Part shown: positions 49,768-58,892 of the stretch, piece by piece
Layout of the letters: every line of letters starts with the position of its first letter
Numbering within the stretch: position 1 is the stretch's first letter
NCBI RefSeq assembly: GCF_003640665.1
Contig: NZ_QQXL01000002.1
Location: forward strand, 1 to 64,000
Length of the DNA: 64,000 bases
Reading direction: 5' to 3'
Origin: Galactobacter caseinivorans
Lineage (GTDB): Bacteria > Actinomycetota > Actinomycetes > Actinomycetales > Micrococcaceae
Translations under genes and position numbers: made by a program
The notes under the pieces: generated by a model
Databases searched by the model: none
What the model saw: only the letters and a program-made list of their open reading frames with translations
What the model was told of the DNA's origin: nothing

Positions 49768-50404
49768 TATTCCCTAGCCAGGGCGCTCAGCGGTTCCTGA
49801 ACCTTCAGCAACTGAAGCCGGCTCATCAGCCAGACCACTGCGGCTGTGACAATGGTCAGCACAGTGAGGCCGATCACGTACGTGAAGACGAGACCGTACC
49901 CGGTGGCTGGGTTCAAGAACGGGTACGGCGCCCAGCCGTCGGTACCCCCGCGGATGAGTACAACGACTACCCAAACCATCGGGTAGATGAGCGAGACCCA
50001 AAGACGCTTCCAAGGCGCTGGAGGGCGATCAGCGATGATGATCTAGTCCAGGACTGCATAAATGGGCAGGATGACGTGGACCACGCTGTTAGCCCACTCG
50101 AGTGCGACGCCACCCTCCTGCCCGGCGAGGAGGGTGTTGTAGATCGCGCCCATCAGGATCATGTAGGCGCTCGCGCAGCCGCGGGCGAGAAGCAGTAGCT
50201 GCGACTGTCTTTTGCCCTGCAGAACAGCGATGGCCGTGATCGCATCAGGACGAACCAGATGATGTTGCTCTGCATCGTAAAGAACCCGAAAAAATTGAAC
50301 GGGCTGATAGTTGCCCTGGTTGCTGTCTCTGCAAAAGTTGCGGCAATAGTCACAACTCCCAGGGCAGCAGCCGCCAAGCGAAGTCAAGCGATGGATTTGG
50401 TCAC
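49767..50404 (-). pseudogene. Pr6Pr-like integral membrane protein, inactivated
   Basis: From GTG 50404 (after CGGAGG) the frame reads MTKSIA, a stop, then LRLAAAALGVVTIAATFAE and FFGFFTMQSNIIWFVLM. A frameshift follows, then RGCASAYMILMGAIYNTLLA and HVILPIYAVLD, a TAG at 50043-50045 where Trp is expected, then IIIADRPPAPWKRLWVSLIY and WAPYPFLNPATGYG to the end. FTMQSN, IYNTLL and YPFLNP are hallmarks of this six-helix family. Two nonsense changes and one frameshift make it a pseudogene. Confidence 0.75.
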
Positions 50405-50503
50405 AATTTAACCTCCGACATGGTGAGGCCGGGCGCGATGCAAATCTCCGCGGCCGATGAGCAAAAAACCTACCGCACAACTCATACACACGTCTGTGTT
50501 TTG

Positions 50504-50584
50504 GTGAGGGGCCGCTACCTCGCCGGCGTCTCGACCAAGCGCACGGACAGGCTCGTGAAGCAGCGCGGCATCCGCACTAAGTGA
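50504..50584 (+). pseudogene. Short remnant of an IS256-type transposase
   Basis: A 26-codon frame reads RGRYLAGVSTKRTDRLVKQ then RGI and stops. The block (Y-x-x-GVST-R-x-x-x-LV) is typical of the N-terminal region of IS256/Mutator transposases, from memory. Nothing else of the element is visible in 50405-50698. Confidence 0.45.
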
Positions 50585-50698
50585 CGCATTATTTCCCGCA
50601 TCGACACCGGCGCCGAGGTGGCCGCTGGTCATGCCACTCAACGGAGATCGTCCTCCGGGTGAACCTCCTACGCCCCGCGGCACACCCCGACTTGCGCG

Positions 50699-50745
50699 AT
50701 ACCCTCTGGGGGTATAACTTGGAATGCAGATACCCGGTAAGGGTA
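50699..50745. promoter_or_regulatory. Two CsoR-type operator boxes upstream of copZ
   Basis: ATACCCTCTGGGGGTAT (50699-50715) and ATACCCGGTAAGGGTAT (50730-50745, arms offset by one base) match the G-tract inverted repeat TACCC-N-GGGTA bound by CsoR, the Cu(I)-released repressor. TATAAC inside and after the first box can serve as a -10 element. copZ starts 25 nt after the second box. Confidence 0.75.
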
Positions 50746-50770
50746 TGCAACCACGGAAAGAGGAGACGCG

Positions 50771-50983
50771 ATGACCGCGAACCAGTACCAGGTGACAGGC
50801 ATGACGTGCGGGCACTGCGAGATGTCCATCCGCGAAGAGGTCTCCGCCATCGCCGGCGTCGAGGACATTCAGGTGAGCGCACAGACGGGCAAGCTCGTGG
50901 TGACGGGCGCCGACTCCGTCCAGGACGCAGACATTCTGGCGGCCGTGGCTGAGGCGGGATACTCGGCGGTGCGGGCGTCGTGA
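50771..50983 (+). CDS. copZ: Copper chaperone CopZ
   Basis: A 70-aa heavy-metal-associated domain protein with the Cu(I)-binding GMTCGHCE loop at residues 10-17. It carries copper to the ATPase encoded downstream. ATG follows GAGGAG. Start of the operon under two CsoR boxes; its stop overlaps the next gene by 4 nt. Confidence 0.93.
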   Translation: MTANQYQVTGMTCGHCEMSIREEVSAIAGVEDIQVSAQTGKLVVTGADSVQDADILAAVAEAGYSAVRAS

Positions 50984-51948
50984 AGACCGGCACGCGCCTC
51001 ACCGTCTACGGTCTGGGTCTGGTGGTGGCCTTCGGCGGAGCCTTTGGCATCTCGCAGGCCGTGATCCCCTCGAGCGTGGTGAGCGATTGGGCCAAGGGCA
51101 CCGAAAGCAATGGCCACGGCAACGGGCACGATCCCGCAGCCGCCCCGGCGAACGCCAAGCCCGCCGACACCGCAGCGGACAGCCTGAAGGGCCTCTCGCT
51201 GGGCCAGGGCGGCTACGTAATCTCCCCGGTCAAGGCCCCAGCGCAAGCGAAGCAGCAGGGCCAGCTCTCCTTCACGATTCGGGACGCGACGGGCGCTCCC
51301 GTGACCCACTTCAAGACCGCGCATGAGAAGGATCTGCACCTGATCGTCACGCGTTCGGATGGCAGTCAGTTCCGCCACGTTCACCCGGTCCTGGACAAGG
51401 AATCCGGCACGTGGACCACGCCTTGGGAATGGGACGCGGCCGGCAGCTACCGGGTCTTCGCGGACTTCACTCCGGCGGCGGAAAACGCGCAGGGGCTCAC
51501 CCTGACGCGCACGGTGCAGGTGGCGGGGGAGTTCACGCCGGTGGCGCCCCAGCCCAGCCGGGTGGCTCAGGTGGACGGCTTCACCGTCACCCTGGACGGA
51601 GATCTGGCGGCGGGCACCTCCAGCAAGCTGAAACTCAACGTGGCGCGGGATGGCAAACCCGTCACCACGCTGGAACCGTACCTGGGTGCCTTTGGCCACC
51701 TGGTTGCGCTCCGCGAGGGCGACCTGGCCTACTTGCACGTCCACGCCGAGGGTGAAGAGCCCCAGCCCGGGCAGACCTCGGGGCCGGAGATCGCCTTCGC
51801 GGCGGAGGCCCCCACTGCGGGCCGCTACCTGCTCTACCTGGACTTCCAAGTGGATGGCAAGGTGCGCACCGCGGAGTTTGTTGTCGATGCGGCCCCCACG
51901 GCTGAGAATCAGGCGCCCGACGACGCCGCTCACCAGGGCGGGCACTGA
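50980..51948 (+). CDS. Secreted or membrane-anchored protein of the copper operon
   Basis: A 322-aa protein with an N-terminal hydrophobic helix (LTVYGLGLVVAFGGAFGI), no cytoplasmic domain, and a His-rich linker (NGHGNGHDP). Two beta-sandwich-like repeats follow: FRHVHPVLDKESGTWTTPWE and LGAFGHLVALREGDLAYLHV with HVHAEG. The clustered His (and His-Gly-Gly-His at the C-terminus) suggest copper binding outside the membrane. Similar proteins accompany copA in other actinobacteria; biochemical role unknown. The GTG start overlaps the copZ stop. Confidence 0.75.
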   Translation: MKTGTRLTVYGLGLVVAFGGAFGISQAVIPSSVVSDWAKGTESNGHGNGHDPAAAPANAKPADTAADSLKGLSLGQGGYVISPVKAPAQAKQQGQLSFTIRDATGAPVTHFKTAHEKDLHLIVTRSDGSQFRHVHPVLDKESGTWTTPWEWDAAGSYRVFADFTPAAENAQGLTLTRTVQVAGEFTPVAPQPSRVAQVDGFTVTLDGDLAAGTSSKLKLNVARDGKPVTTLEPYLGAFGHLVALREGDLAYLHVHAEGEEPQPGQTSGPEIAFAAEAPTAGRYLLYLDFQVDGKVRTAEFVVDAAPTAENQAPDDAAHQGGH

Positions 51949-51957
51949 GTCTTCGGT

Positions 51958-52028
51958 AGTGCTGGGCTCAGCGCAGAAACGCTAAAACGAAGCACCAGCT
52001 GCTGCGGTCGGCATCAACCCCCAGCACT
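51958..52028. promoter_or_regulatory. Distant inverted repeat before copA
   Basis: AGTGCTGGG (51958-51966) and CCCAGCACT (52020-52028) are perfectly complementary across 53 nt, in the 122-nt gap before copA. An mRNA stem that helps set copA expression is possible. Confidence 0.35.
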
Positions 52029-52070
52029 GATCAGCAACCCCACGATCCACGAGCAAAAGAAGGAACGGAC

Positions 52071-54338
52071 ATGAGCACATCAGCGCCCCCCACCGCGGGC
52101 ACCGGCGTCGAGCTGGAAATCGGCGGGATGACCTGCGCCTCCTGCGCCATGCGGATCGAGAAAAAGCTGAACAAGCTGGACGGCGTGGTCGCGTCCGTGA
52201 ACTACGCGACGGAGAAGGCAAAGGTCACGGTCCCGGACGGCTACGACCCGGCGCTGTTGATCGCCGAGGTGGAGAAGACCGGGTACTCGGCCGCCATGCC
52301 GGCGCCTAAGCGCCACAAGAACGACGACGCCGCAGCCGGTGGCACGGAGGACGCGGATCCGGAGCTGCGATCGTTGCGCAACCGGCTGATCGGCGCCGTC
52401 CTGCTCACGATCCCGGTCATTGCCATGGCCATGATCCCCGCCCTGCAGTTCACGTATTGGCAGTGGGCCTCACTCGCGCTGGCGGCGCCGGTCATTGTGT
52501 GGGCGGCGTGGCCGTTCCACCAGGCTGCGTGGACCAACTTGAAGCACGGCGCCGCCACGATGGACACCCTTATTTCCCTGGGTACCTCCGCGGCGTTCCT
52601 TTGGTCGCTCTATGCCCTGTTCTTCGGGACGGCGGGCACCCCGGGCATGACGCACGCCTTTGAGTTCGCGCTGGCGCCCTCCGACGGCGCGGCGAATATC
52701 TACCTCGAGGTAGGTGCCGGGGTGACGATGTTCATCCTTGCCGGGCGCTACTTTGAGAAGCGCTCCAAGAAGCAGGCCGGCGCGGCATTGCGCGCGCTGC
52801 TGGAGCTGGGCGCCAAGGAGGTCGCGGTGCTGCGCGGGGGAGTGGAGACCAAAATCCCCGTGGAGGAGCTGCAAGTGGGCGACGAGTTCATTGTCCGCCC
52901 GGGCGAGAAGATCGCCACTGACGGCGTGGTGGTCTCCGGAACCTCCGCGGTGGACGCGTCCATGCTCACTGGCGAGGCCGTCCCGGTGGAGGTCGCAGCA
53001 GGCGACGCCGTCACCGGCGCAACCACCAACGTCGGGGGCCGGCTGGTGGTGCGCGCAACGCGCATTGGCTCCGACACCCAACTGGCGCAGATGGCCCAGC
53101 TGGTGGAGGACGCACAGACCGGCAAGGCCGCGGTACAGCGCCTGGCGGATCGCATCTCCGGCATCTTTGTGCCGATCGTGATCGTCATTGCGATCGCGGC
53201 GCTGGGCGCTTGGCTTGGCGCGGGCTTCCCCGTGACGGCGGCGTTCACTGCGGCGGTGGCCGTGCTGGTCATCGCGTGCCCCTGCGCTTTGGGCCTGGCC
53301 ACACCTACCGCGCTCCTGGTCGGCACCGGCCGCGGCGGGCAGATGGGTGTGCTCATTAAGGGCCCGGAGGTCCTTGAATCCACGCGCAAGATCGACACCG
53401 TGGTCCTGGACAAGACCGGAACCGTCACCAGCGGCAAGATGACGCTGGTGGGCGTGCATGTGGAGCCCGGCACGGACCGTGCCGAGCTGCTGCGCCTGGC
53501 CGGGGCGCTGGAGGATGCCTCCGAGCACCCCATCGCGCAGGCCATCGCGAAGGGCGCCACGCAGGAAGTGGGGGCGCTGCCCACACCGGAAGACTTCGCG
53601 AATATCGAAGGCAAGGGTGTGCAGGGCGTGGTGGATGGACGCGCGGTGCTGGTCGGCCGCGATTCGCTGCTGGCCGACTGGGCGCTGAAGCTGAGCCCGG
53701 AGCTGGCCTCCACCAAGGCGCACGCCGAGGGCGAGGGCAAGACCGTGGTCGCCGTGGGCTGGGACGGTGAGGCGCGCGGCATTCTGGTTGTTGCCGACAC
53801 GGTGAAGCCGACGAGCGCCGAGGCCATCGCCCAGTTCAAGGCGATTGGCTTGACCCCGATCCTGCTGACCGGCGACAACGAGGCGGTGGCGCGCCAGATC
53901 GCGGCCCAGGTCGGCATCGACCAGGTCATTGCCGAGGTGCTGCCTCAGGACAAGGTCGACGTCGTGACGCGGCTTCAGCGCGAGGGCAAGACTGTCGCGA
54001 TGATTGGCGACGGCGTGAACGACGCCCCGGCGCTGGCCCAGGCCGATTTGGGGCTGGCGATGGGCACTGGCGCGGACGTGGCGATCGAGGCCTCGGACAT
54101 CACCCTGGTGCGTGGCGACCTGCGTAGCGCGGTGGATGCCATCCGCCTCTCCCGCAAGACGCTGGGAACCATCAAGACCAATCTGTTCTGGGCCTTTGCC
54201 TATAACGTCGCGGCAATTCCGGTTGCGGCGCTGGGCATGCTCAATCCCATGCTTGCCGGCGCGGCCATGGCGCTCTCCAGCGTCTTTGTGGTGGGCAACA
54301 GCCTGCGCCTGCGCGGGTTCAAGAGCATCGCCAAGTAA
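52071..54338 (+). CDS. copA: Copper-exporting P1B-type ATPase
   Basis: A 755-aa Cu(I) pump. It has one N-terminal metal-binding domain ([20 protein letters not shown]), eight expected TM helices, the transmembrane metal site [12 protein letters not shown], actuator motif TGEAVPVE, phosphorylation site [14 protein letters not shown] motif SEHPIAQA, and hinge [21 protein letters not shown] 52071 follows GAAGGAACGG. The C-terminus MxxSS-type metal motif is not obvious in the last helix. Belongs to the CsoR-controlled unit. Confidence 0.95.
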   Translation: MSTSAPPTAGTGVELEIGGMTCASCAMRIEKKLNKLDGVVASVNYATEKAKVTVPDGYDPALLIAEVEKTGYSAAMPAPKRHKNDDAAAGGTEDADPELRSLRNRLIGAVLLTIPVIAMAMIPALQFTYWQWASLALAAPVIVWAAWPFHQAAWTNLKHGAATMDTLISLGTSAAFLWSLYALFFGTAGTPGMTHAFEFALAPSDGAANIYLEVGAGVTMFILAGRYFEKRSKKQAGAALRALLELGAKEVAVLRGGVETKIPVEELQVGDEFIVRPGEKIATDGVVVSGTSAVDASMLTGEAVPVEVAAGDAVTGATTNVGGRLVVRATRIGSDTQLAQMAQLVEDAQTGKAAVQRLADRISGIFVPIVIVIAIAALGAWLGAGFPVTAAFTAAVAVLVIACPCALGLATPTALLVGTGRGGQMGVLIKGPEVLESTRKIDTVVLDKTGTVTSGKMTLVGVHVEPGTDRAELLRLAGALEDASEHPIAQAIAKGATQEVGALPTPEDFANIEGKGVQGVVDGRAVLVGRDSLLADWALKLSPELASTKAHAEGEGKTVVAVGWDGEARGILVVADTVKPTSAEAIAQFKAIGLTPILLTGDNEAVARQIAAQVGIDQVIAEVLPQDKVDVVTRLQREGKTVAMIGDGVNDAPALAQADLGLAMGTGADVAIEASDITLVRGDLRSAVDAIRLSRKTLGTIKTNLFWAFAYNVAAIPVAALGMLNPMLAGAAMALSSVFVVGNSLRLRGFKSIAK

Positions 54339-54354
54339 GAAGAGCATCGCCAAG
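54321..54354. repeat. 19-bp tandem duplication at the end of copA
   Basis: AAGAGCATCGCCAAG occurs at 54321-54335 (coding KSIAK and followed by the stop) and again at 54340-54354 beyond the stop. A slippage duplication of the gene's 3' end. Confidence 0.8.
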
Positions 54355-54356
54355 GA

Positions 54357-54389
54357 GTGGGTGTCGTCGCGCCTCGCGACGGCACCCAC
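54357..54389 (+). terminator. Hairpin between copA and the YHS gene
   Basis: GTGGGTGTCGTCGCG pairs with CGCGACGGCACCCAC (one G-T wobble) around a CCT loop. There is no T-run, so it could terminate, attenuate or protect the mRNA. Confidence 0.6.
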
Positions 54390-54439
54390 CCCAACGAACT
54401 ACCTCAAATAACACCTCACCCCGAAGGGAATCACCCAGC

Positions 54440-54745
54440 ATGAGCAACGACTTCCAGGCGGCCGGCAGCTGCTGCAGCACCAAGGCCATCAACCCCGCAG
54501 CCATGGGCAACGGGCGCCAAAACCTGATGGACATCAGCGCGGCCAGCCCGGCCACCCCGTCAGACGACATGACCACGTGCCCCATCATGGTGGGCAGCCC
54601 GGTCAGCAAGAGCGCCGCGGAGGCGGTGGGCCTGTACCGCGATTTTGAGGGCGAGCGCTTCTACTTCTGCTGCGCAGGATGCGGACCCGCCTTTGATTCA
54701 AACCCCGCCAAGTACGCCGGCGACTTCGCCGCCGCTCAGGCTTAA
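54440..54745 (+). CDS. YHS-domain metal-binding protein
   Basis: A 101-aa protein. The C-terminal half is a YHS domain: TCPIMVGSPVSKSAAEAVGL and RFYFCCAGCGPAFDSNPAKY. Cys pairs at SCCS (residues 10-13), TCP and FCCAGC offer several Cu(I) ligands. YHS domains occur in copper ATPases and related proteins, so copper binding or transfer is likely. Downstream of copA. Confidence 0.8.
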   Translation: MSNDFQAAGSCCSTKAINPAAMGNGRQNLMDISAASPATPSDDMTTCPIMVGSPVSKSAAEAVGLYRDFEGERFYFCCAGCGPAFDSNPAKYAGDFAAAQA

Positions 54746-54802
54746 AGACAAGCCCAGGGCCCTTCCCCCGGGCCGGCCCTCAAGAAACCGGAGAACCCCC
54801 CC

Positions 54803-55972
54803 ATGAACGCTCACCACGCCGTGATTCTTGGCGCCGGGGCGGCGGGAACCGCCGCCGCTCGCGCCCTGGCCGGGCAGCAGGACGTCAGGCTCACGCTGCT
54901 GGCTCAGAGCAACGAGCAACCCACCTCGCGAATGCTCATCAAGGGCGTCGCGATGGGCATGACCACGCCGGAGCTCATCCGCTTGCCCCTGCCGCGGGCG
55001 GAGTTCGTGGCGGACACGGCCCGCCGCGTGGACACTGCGCGGCGGGAGGTTCGTCTGGCCTCCGGAGCGGTCATCGGCTACGACTCGCTCATCGTCGCGA
55101 GCGGGAGCCGCGCGCGCCGCCTGGACGCCGAGCTTCCAGGAGTGGAGGAGGCGGAGCGGGCGGGAAGGCTGCTGACACTTCACACGCTCGACGACGCGAT
55201 GGGCGTCCGGCGGGCGCTGCTCGCCAGGGGCAAGCGTGCGCGCATCGCCATCGTGGGGGGCGGGCTCATCGCGGCGGAAACCGCATCCACGCTGCAGGCG
55301 CAGGGCCACCTGGTCAGCCTGATCGCCCGCAGCGAGCTGCCCGGCGTCGCCAGCTTTGGCCGCTCGGTTGCCGCGCGCATCGCGGCGGATCACAGGTCCC
55401 ACGTGAGCACCTACTTTGGCCGCAGCGTTAGCAGGATCAGCTCCGAAGGCGCGGCGTCGGTCATCTCCCTCGATGACGGCGGCGCCATCGCAGCGGACCT
55501 GATCATCATGGCGCTGGGCACCGAGCCGCTCAGCCCCGCGCCGTGGGAGAACGGGATCGATGTTGATGACCGGCTCCGCGCCCACGGCGTGGAGGGCGTC
55601 TACGCCGCCGGGGGAGTGAGCGTGCATCACGACGATCACCTGGGCACCTGGCGCATTGATCATTGGGAAGACTCCATGGCCCAAGCCACGCACGCCGCGC
55701 AGGCGCTGCTGCACGGCCTGGCCCTGGGCCAGGACCCGGGAAGCTACCGGCCCCGCAGCGCCCACATGGCCATGATGTACGGGCGAATGATCTCCGGCGT
55801 GGGGATCGGCGGGTTCCCGGAAACGGAAGCGGACGCCGGCGCGGAAGCCCGGGACGCCGAGGAGTTTCTGGTGCTGCACCAGCACCAGGGAACCGTGGTG
55901 GGCGCCAGCGGCGTGGACGCCGTGGGAGAGGTCTACCAGTGGGGTCAGCGCCTGCACACGGTTGAGGCCTAA
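54803..55972 (+). CDS. NAD(P)/FAD-dependent oxidoreductase
   Basis: A 389-aa pyridine-nucleotide disulfide oxidoreductase-like flavoprotein without the CxxxxC redox pair. FAD motif VILGAGAAGTAAARALAG, NAD(P) motif IAIVGGGLIAAETASTLQA, FAD-contacting EGVYAAGGVSVHHDD. The class resembles ferredoxin-type or nitrite-type reductases. In this operon a role in reducing Cu(II), or repairing oxidised partners, is conceivable but inferred. The stop abuts the MFS start. Confidence 0.82.
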   Translation: MNAHHAVILGAGAAGTAAARALAGQQDVRLTLLAQSNEQPTSRMLIKGVAMGMTTPELIRLPLPRAEFVADTARRVDTARREVRLASGAVIGYDSLIVASGSRARRLDAELPGVEEAERAGRLLTLHTLDDAMGVRRALLARGKRARIAIVGGGLIAAETASTLQAQGHLVSLIARSELPGVASFGRSVAARIAADHRSHVSTYFGRSVSRISSEGAASVISLDDGGAIAADLIIMALGTEPLSPAPWENGIDVDDRLRAHGVEGVYAAGGVSVHHDDHLGTWRIDHWEDSMAQATHAAQALLHGLALGQDPGSYRPRSAHMAMMYGRMISGVGIGGFPETEADAGAEARDAEEFLVLHQHQGTVVGASGVDAVGEVYQWGQRLHTVEA

Positions 55973-57151
55973 ATGCCTAAGGCCTCGGTGGCCGGCCGGC
56001 GGTGGGGCTTTGGCTTTGCCATCGCCGCGACCATGCTCATGATGGTGGCGGCCAGCGCGCCTTCGCCCTTCTATCCGCGCTTTGCGGAGCAGCTGGGGCT
56101 GCCGCCGGTCGCGACCACCTTGATGTTTGCCGTCTACGCGTTCACGATGCTGGCCGCCTTGTTGTTGGCGGGCGCCGCGTCGGATGCCCGGGGCCGGCGG
56201 CCCGTCGTCGCGGCGGGATCGCTGCTGCTGGCCGTGAGCCTGGTGCTGTTCTGGCAGGCGGACAGCCTGGTGTGGGTGTTGGTGGCGCGGGGCATCCAAG
56301 GAATAGCCGCAGGCCTTCTCCTCCCGGCGCTCTCCGCCATGGTCGTGGACTTTGCGCCGCCCGCCCAGGCCCATGCGGCGTCGCTCTGGAACACCATCGC
56401 GGCCATGTCAGGGCTGGGAGTTGGTGCCATCACGGCGGCCATCATCCTGGATGTCTCCGAGAACCCCGCGGGCGTCGTCTTCGCCTCGCTCGCCGGGATC
56501 TTCGTCGCGATCGCCACGCTGGTCTGGACCACTCCACCGGGGGAGCGCAGCCCCGGCGCCCGGGCGAAGCTGGCCTCATCGAGGCCGGCGGTCCCCCAGA
56601 ATCTGCGGGGTGCCATCGCTGTCGCCATTCCTGCCATCATTGCGGGGTGGGCCACCAACGGACTCTTTCTGGCGCTCGGTTCCTCCCTCGTGAGGCTCCA
56701 TTTCGGCGCCACCAGCCACGCCCTGCAGAGCGCCGCCATCCCCGTGTTTGCCGTGGCCGGCATTGCGGCGTCCGTGCTGCTGCATCGGCGCTCTGCCCGC
56801 CTAGTCAGCGTCTATGGGACGGCTGCGCTCGGGGTCGGCACCGCGCTGAGCCTGCTTGCCTTGGCCCTGCACGCCTTCCCGGCCTACCTTCTTGCGGTGG
56901 CGCTGGTGGGCACCGGCTTTGGGACGGCCTTCATGGGGGTCCTGAAAACTCTCATGCCGCGAGTGAATCCGGCACAGCGCGCCGCCGTCATGGCGGTTGT
57001 CTATATCGTTTCCTACCTCGCGTTTGGCCTGCCCACCATCGTTGCGGGCCTCTTGGTCCCGGTCATCACGCTGCCAGGCGCCATGGGCGCGCTGGGCGCC
57101 GCGATTGTGGTGCTGTGCGCCATCGCGACCGTGCAGCGGATCCGGATCTAA
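55973..57151 (+). CDS. MFS transporter (12-TM)
   Basis: A 392-aa major facilitator with about 12 hydrophobic segments. Motif A-like GAASDARGRRPVVAAG between TM2 and TM3, and RGIQGIAAGLLLPALSAM in TM4. ATG directly follows the stop of the oxidoreductase (TAAATG), so translation is coupled. The substrate is unknown; location suggests copper stress or export of a copper-binding compound. A hairpin follows. Confidence 0.85.
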   Translation: MPKASVAGRRWGFGFAIAATMLMMVAASAPSPFYPRFAEQLGLPPVATTLMFAVYAFTMLAALLLAGAASDARGRRPVVAAGSLLLAVSLVLFWQADSLVWVLVARGIQGIAAGLLLPALSAMVVDFAPPAQAHAASLWNTIAAMSGLGVGAITAAIILDVSENPAGVVFASLAGIFVAIATLVWTTPPGERSPGARAKLASSRPAVPQNLRGAIAVAIPAIIAGWATNGLFLALGSSLVRLHFGATSHALQSAAIPVFAVAGIAASVLLHRRSARLVSVYGTAALGVGTALSLLALALHAFPAYLLAVALVGTGFGTAFMGVLKTLMPRVNPAQRAAVMAVVYIVSYLAFGLPTIVAGLLVPVITLPGAMGALGAAIVVLCAIATVQRIRI

Positions 57152-57182
57152 CGCCGTCGAGCACCGAGGTCTTGCCGCTCCC

Positions 57183-57201
57183 ACCGGCCCAGCGGGCCGG
57201 T
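57183..57201 (+). terminator. Hairpin after the MFS gene
   Basis: ACCGGCCC and GGGCCGGT, perfect 8-bp stem with a 3-nt loop; no T-run. Confidence 0.55.
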
Positions 57202-57206
57202 AATCT

Positions 57207-57250
57207 GTCGCTAGTTGGGCCGCGCCCAGCCGGCCCCGACCGCTAGCGAC
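57207..57250. promoter_or_regulatory. Inverted repeat in the csoR leader
   Basis: GTCGCTAG (57207-57214) and CTAGCGAC (57243-57250) are perfect complements. The right arm directly precedes the ribosome site GAAGGA of csoR. It could be an operator pair or a leader stem. No TACCC/GGGTA box is visible here. Confidence 0.5.
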
Positions 57251-57263
57251 GAAGGAATGCACC

Positions 57264-57575
57264 ATGGAAGCTGCCGCCAAGACCCCCGCGCCAGAGCACG
57301 GCTACATCACCGACAAGGATCAGTACCTGAAGCGCATGGGCCGCATTGAGGGGCAGGCCCGCGGCATCTCCAAGATGATCGATGACGAGAAGTACTGCAT
57401 CGACATCCTCACCCAGATCAGCGCGCTCACGAGCGCGCTGGAGGTGGTGGCGCTCGGCTTGCTGGATGATCACCTCAATCACTGCGTGCTCGACGCCGCG
57501 CGGCTGGGTGAGGGGGATGCGGCGGCCAAGATCAAGGAAGCAAGCGACGCGATTCGCCGCTTGGTTCGCTCCTGA
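57264..57575 (+). CDS. csoR: Copper-sensing repressor CsoR
   Basis: A 103-aa DUF156 protein: RMGRIEGQARGISKMIDDEK, then the Cu(I) ligands Cys in KYCIDILTQIS and His-x-x-Cys-type pair in DDHLNHCVLDAA. Apo-CsoR binds G-tract inverted repeats and releases on Cu(I). Target boxes are visible upstream of copZ, the AhpD-like gene and the DHA2 exporter. ATG follows GAAGGAATGCACC. Confidence 0.92.
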   Translation: MEAAAKTPAPEHGYITDKDQYLKRMGRIEGQARGISKMIDDEKYCIDILTQISALTSALEVVALGLLDDHLNHCVLDAARLGEGDAAAKIKEASDAIRRLVRS

Positions 57576-57602
57576 CGATTCTCCGGTCAGGGCCGGGACT
57601 CC

Positions 57603-57621
57603 TATACCCGTAGGGGGTATA
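57603..57621. promoter_or_regulatory. CsoR-type box upstream of the AhpD-like gene
   Basis: TATACCCGTAGGGGGTATA, the same motif as at copZ, 69 nt before the ATG of the next gene. Confidence 0.75.
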
Positions 57622-57689
57622 CTGGGTGGGTAATGAGAGAACGCCACCCACACGTCGAGCTCGTCAGCTCGATCGCTGAAGGAGTCCCC

Positions 57690-58214
57690 ATGCCCCGCCT
57701 TTCCCGCCTCACGCCCCAGACCGCCACGGGCGCCTCACGCGAACTGCTTGGCGAGTTGGTGGGGCGTCATGGGCAAGTGGGAGACATGGTCTCCACCATG
57801 GCGCACTCGCCGGCCGTCTTGGGCGGCTACCTGCAACTCAGCCGCGCCCTGCGCCGCGCCAAACTGGACCGCAAGGCCAGCGAGCTCATCTCCATTGCCA
57901 TCCAGGCCCAGCAGGGCTGCGGCCTGTGCCTGCAATCCCACATCGGCGCCGCCAGATCTCTTGGCGTGACCGAGGAGGAGATCGAGTTCGCGAAGGAGGG
58001 GCTGTCCTCGGATTATGCCCTGGCCGCGCTCATTGCGCTTGGCCTGCAGATCTATCGCGAGCCCACCTCCATCACGGACGATCAGGTGCAGGAGCTGCGC
58101 GCCTACGGCTTCAGCGACCGCGAGATTGCCGATGTGGTGGGTGTGGTCACGCTGAACATCCTGACCGGCTCCTTCAACCTTTTGGCCGGGCTCACGCCGG
58201 GGGCTGCGGCCTGA
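57690..58214 (+). CDS. AhpD/carboxymuconolactone decarboxylase-like protein
   Basis: A 174-aa helical protein with the CxxC-x2-H redox/active-site motif in QQGCGLCLQSHIGAARSLGV, the AhpD-like peroxidase signature. It probably reduces a peroxide or thiol partner. A CsoR box lies in its promoter, so it should be copper-induced, fitting oxidative damage by copper (inference). ATG 57690 follows GAAGGAG; an in-frame start at 57633 is weaker. Confidence 0.82.
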   Translation: MPRLSRLTPQTATGASRELLGELVGRHGQVGDMVSTMAHSPAVLGGYLQLSRALRRAKLDRKASELISIAIQAQQGCGLCLQSHIGAARSLGVTEEEIEFAKEGLSSDYALAALIALGLQIYREPTSITDDQVQELRAYGFSDREIADVVGVVTLNILTGSFNLLAGLTPGAAA

Positions 58215-58245
58215 TTCGAGCGGCTATCGTCACGGGAACAAGGAG

Positions 58246-58291
58246 AATGCCGGTTCCGCCAGAGTCATTCTGGCGGAACCGGCATTGTTTT
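58246..58291 (+). terminator. Strong terminator after the AhpD-like gene
   Basis: An 18-bp perfect stem (AATGCCGGTTCCGCCAGA and complement) with a 5-nt loop and GTTTT tail. It serves the plus strand and possibly the convergent stress-protein gene. Confidence 0.93.
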
Positions 58292-58304
58292 GTGGTGGGG
58301 GTCC

Positions 58305-58841
58305 CTAGTCGTCAGTGGTCCTTGCGACCAGGCTCTGTCGCCGTGCCACCGCCACCGCATCCGAGGGGATCACCAAGGTGGGGCGGGTGGCATGGTGCAG
58401 CACGCTCGCGGAGGTGCTTCCCAGCAGCGTGGCCTTGATCCCGCGCAGGCCCCGGGAGCCAAGGATGATCAGGTCCACCTCCAATTCCTCTGCGGTGTTC
58501 ACGATGGCCTCCGACGCCGTGGACATAGTGGAGGAGATGAGCGGTTCCGCGAGCAGCCCCAGATCGTTGGCTAGCCGCGCGCCGTCGGCCGCAATCTTTT
58601 CCGAGGCGTCCAGCGCCGCCGCGTCCAATTCCTGCAGTCTTTCCAGCGCAGGGTGGCCGGAGAGGTGGGCGGCGAATCCCTCCATGTGCTGGCGCGCATA
58701 GAGCAGGACGGCGCTGGCTCCGGGGAACAGCTGCGCGACGGTGCGCAGGGCGCTTTGGGCGTTGATGGAGCCGTCGTAGGCGATGAGCAGCTTGGGGGTA
58801 GGCCTGTTCGTGGGGGTTGGCGTTTCGGTGGGGGTGGGCAT
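58305..58841 (-). CDS. Universal stress protein (UspA family)
   Basis: A 178-aa single-domain USP. LLIAYDGSINAQSALRTVAQ at the start, and the ATP-binding GSRGLRGIKATLLGSTSASV with LHHATRPTLVIP at the end, the ATP-binding class. A Thr/Pro-rich leader (PTPTETPTPTNRPTP) is unusual. It lies 51 nt downstream of the MFS exporter gene on the same strand, so probably cotranscribed and under the same CsoR boxes. Confidence 0.88.
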   Translation of the reverse strand: MPTPTETPTPTNRPTPKLLIAYDGSINAQSALRTVAQLFPGASAVLLYARQHMEGFAAHLSGHPALERLQELDAAALDASEKIAADGARLANDLGLLAEPLISSTMSTASEAIVNTAEELEVDLIILGSRGLRGIKATLLGSTSASVLHHATRPTLVIPSDAVAVARRQSLVARTTDD

Positions 58842-58892
58842 GGCGGTGTCCTTTCGAGGGGTGAGCAGTGCCTGAGTAGTGGGGCGTGGGGA

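Noticed and set aside
52470-54389. A 639-aa minus-strand ORF opposite copA
   Set aside because: High-GC antisense shadow; His/Arg-rich, no family features, while copA is unambiguous.
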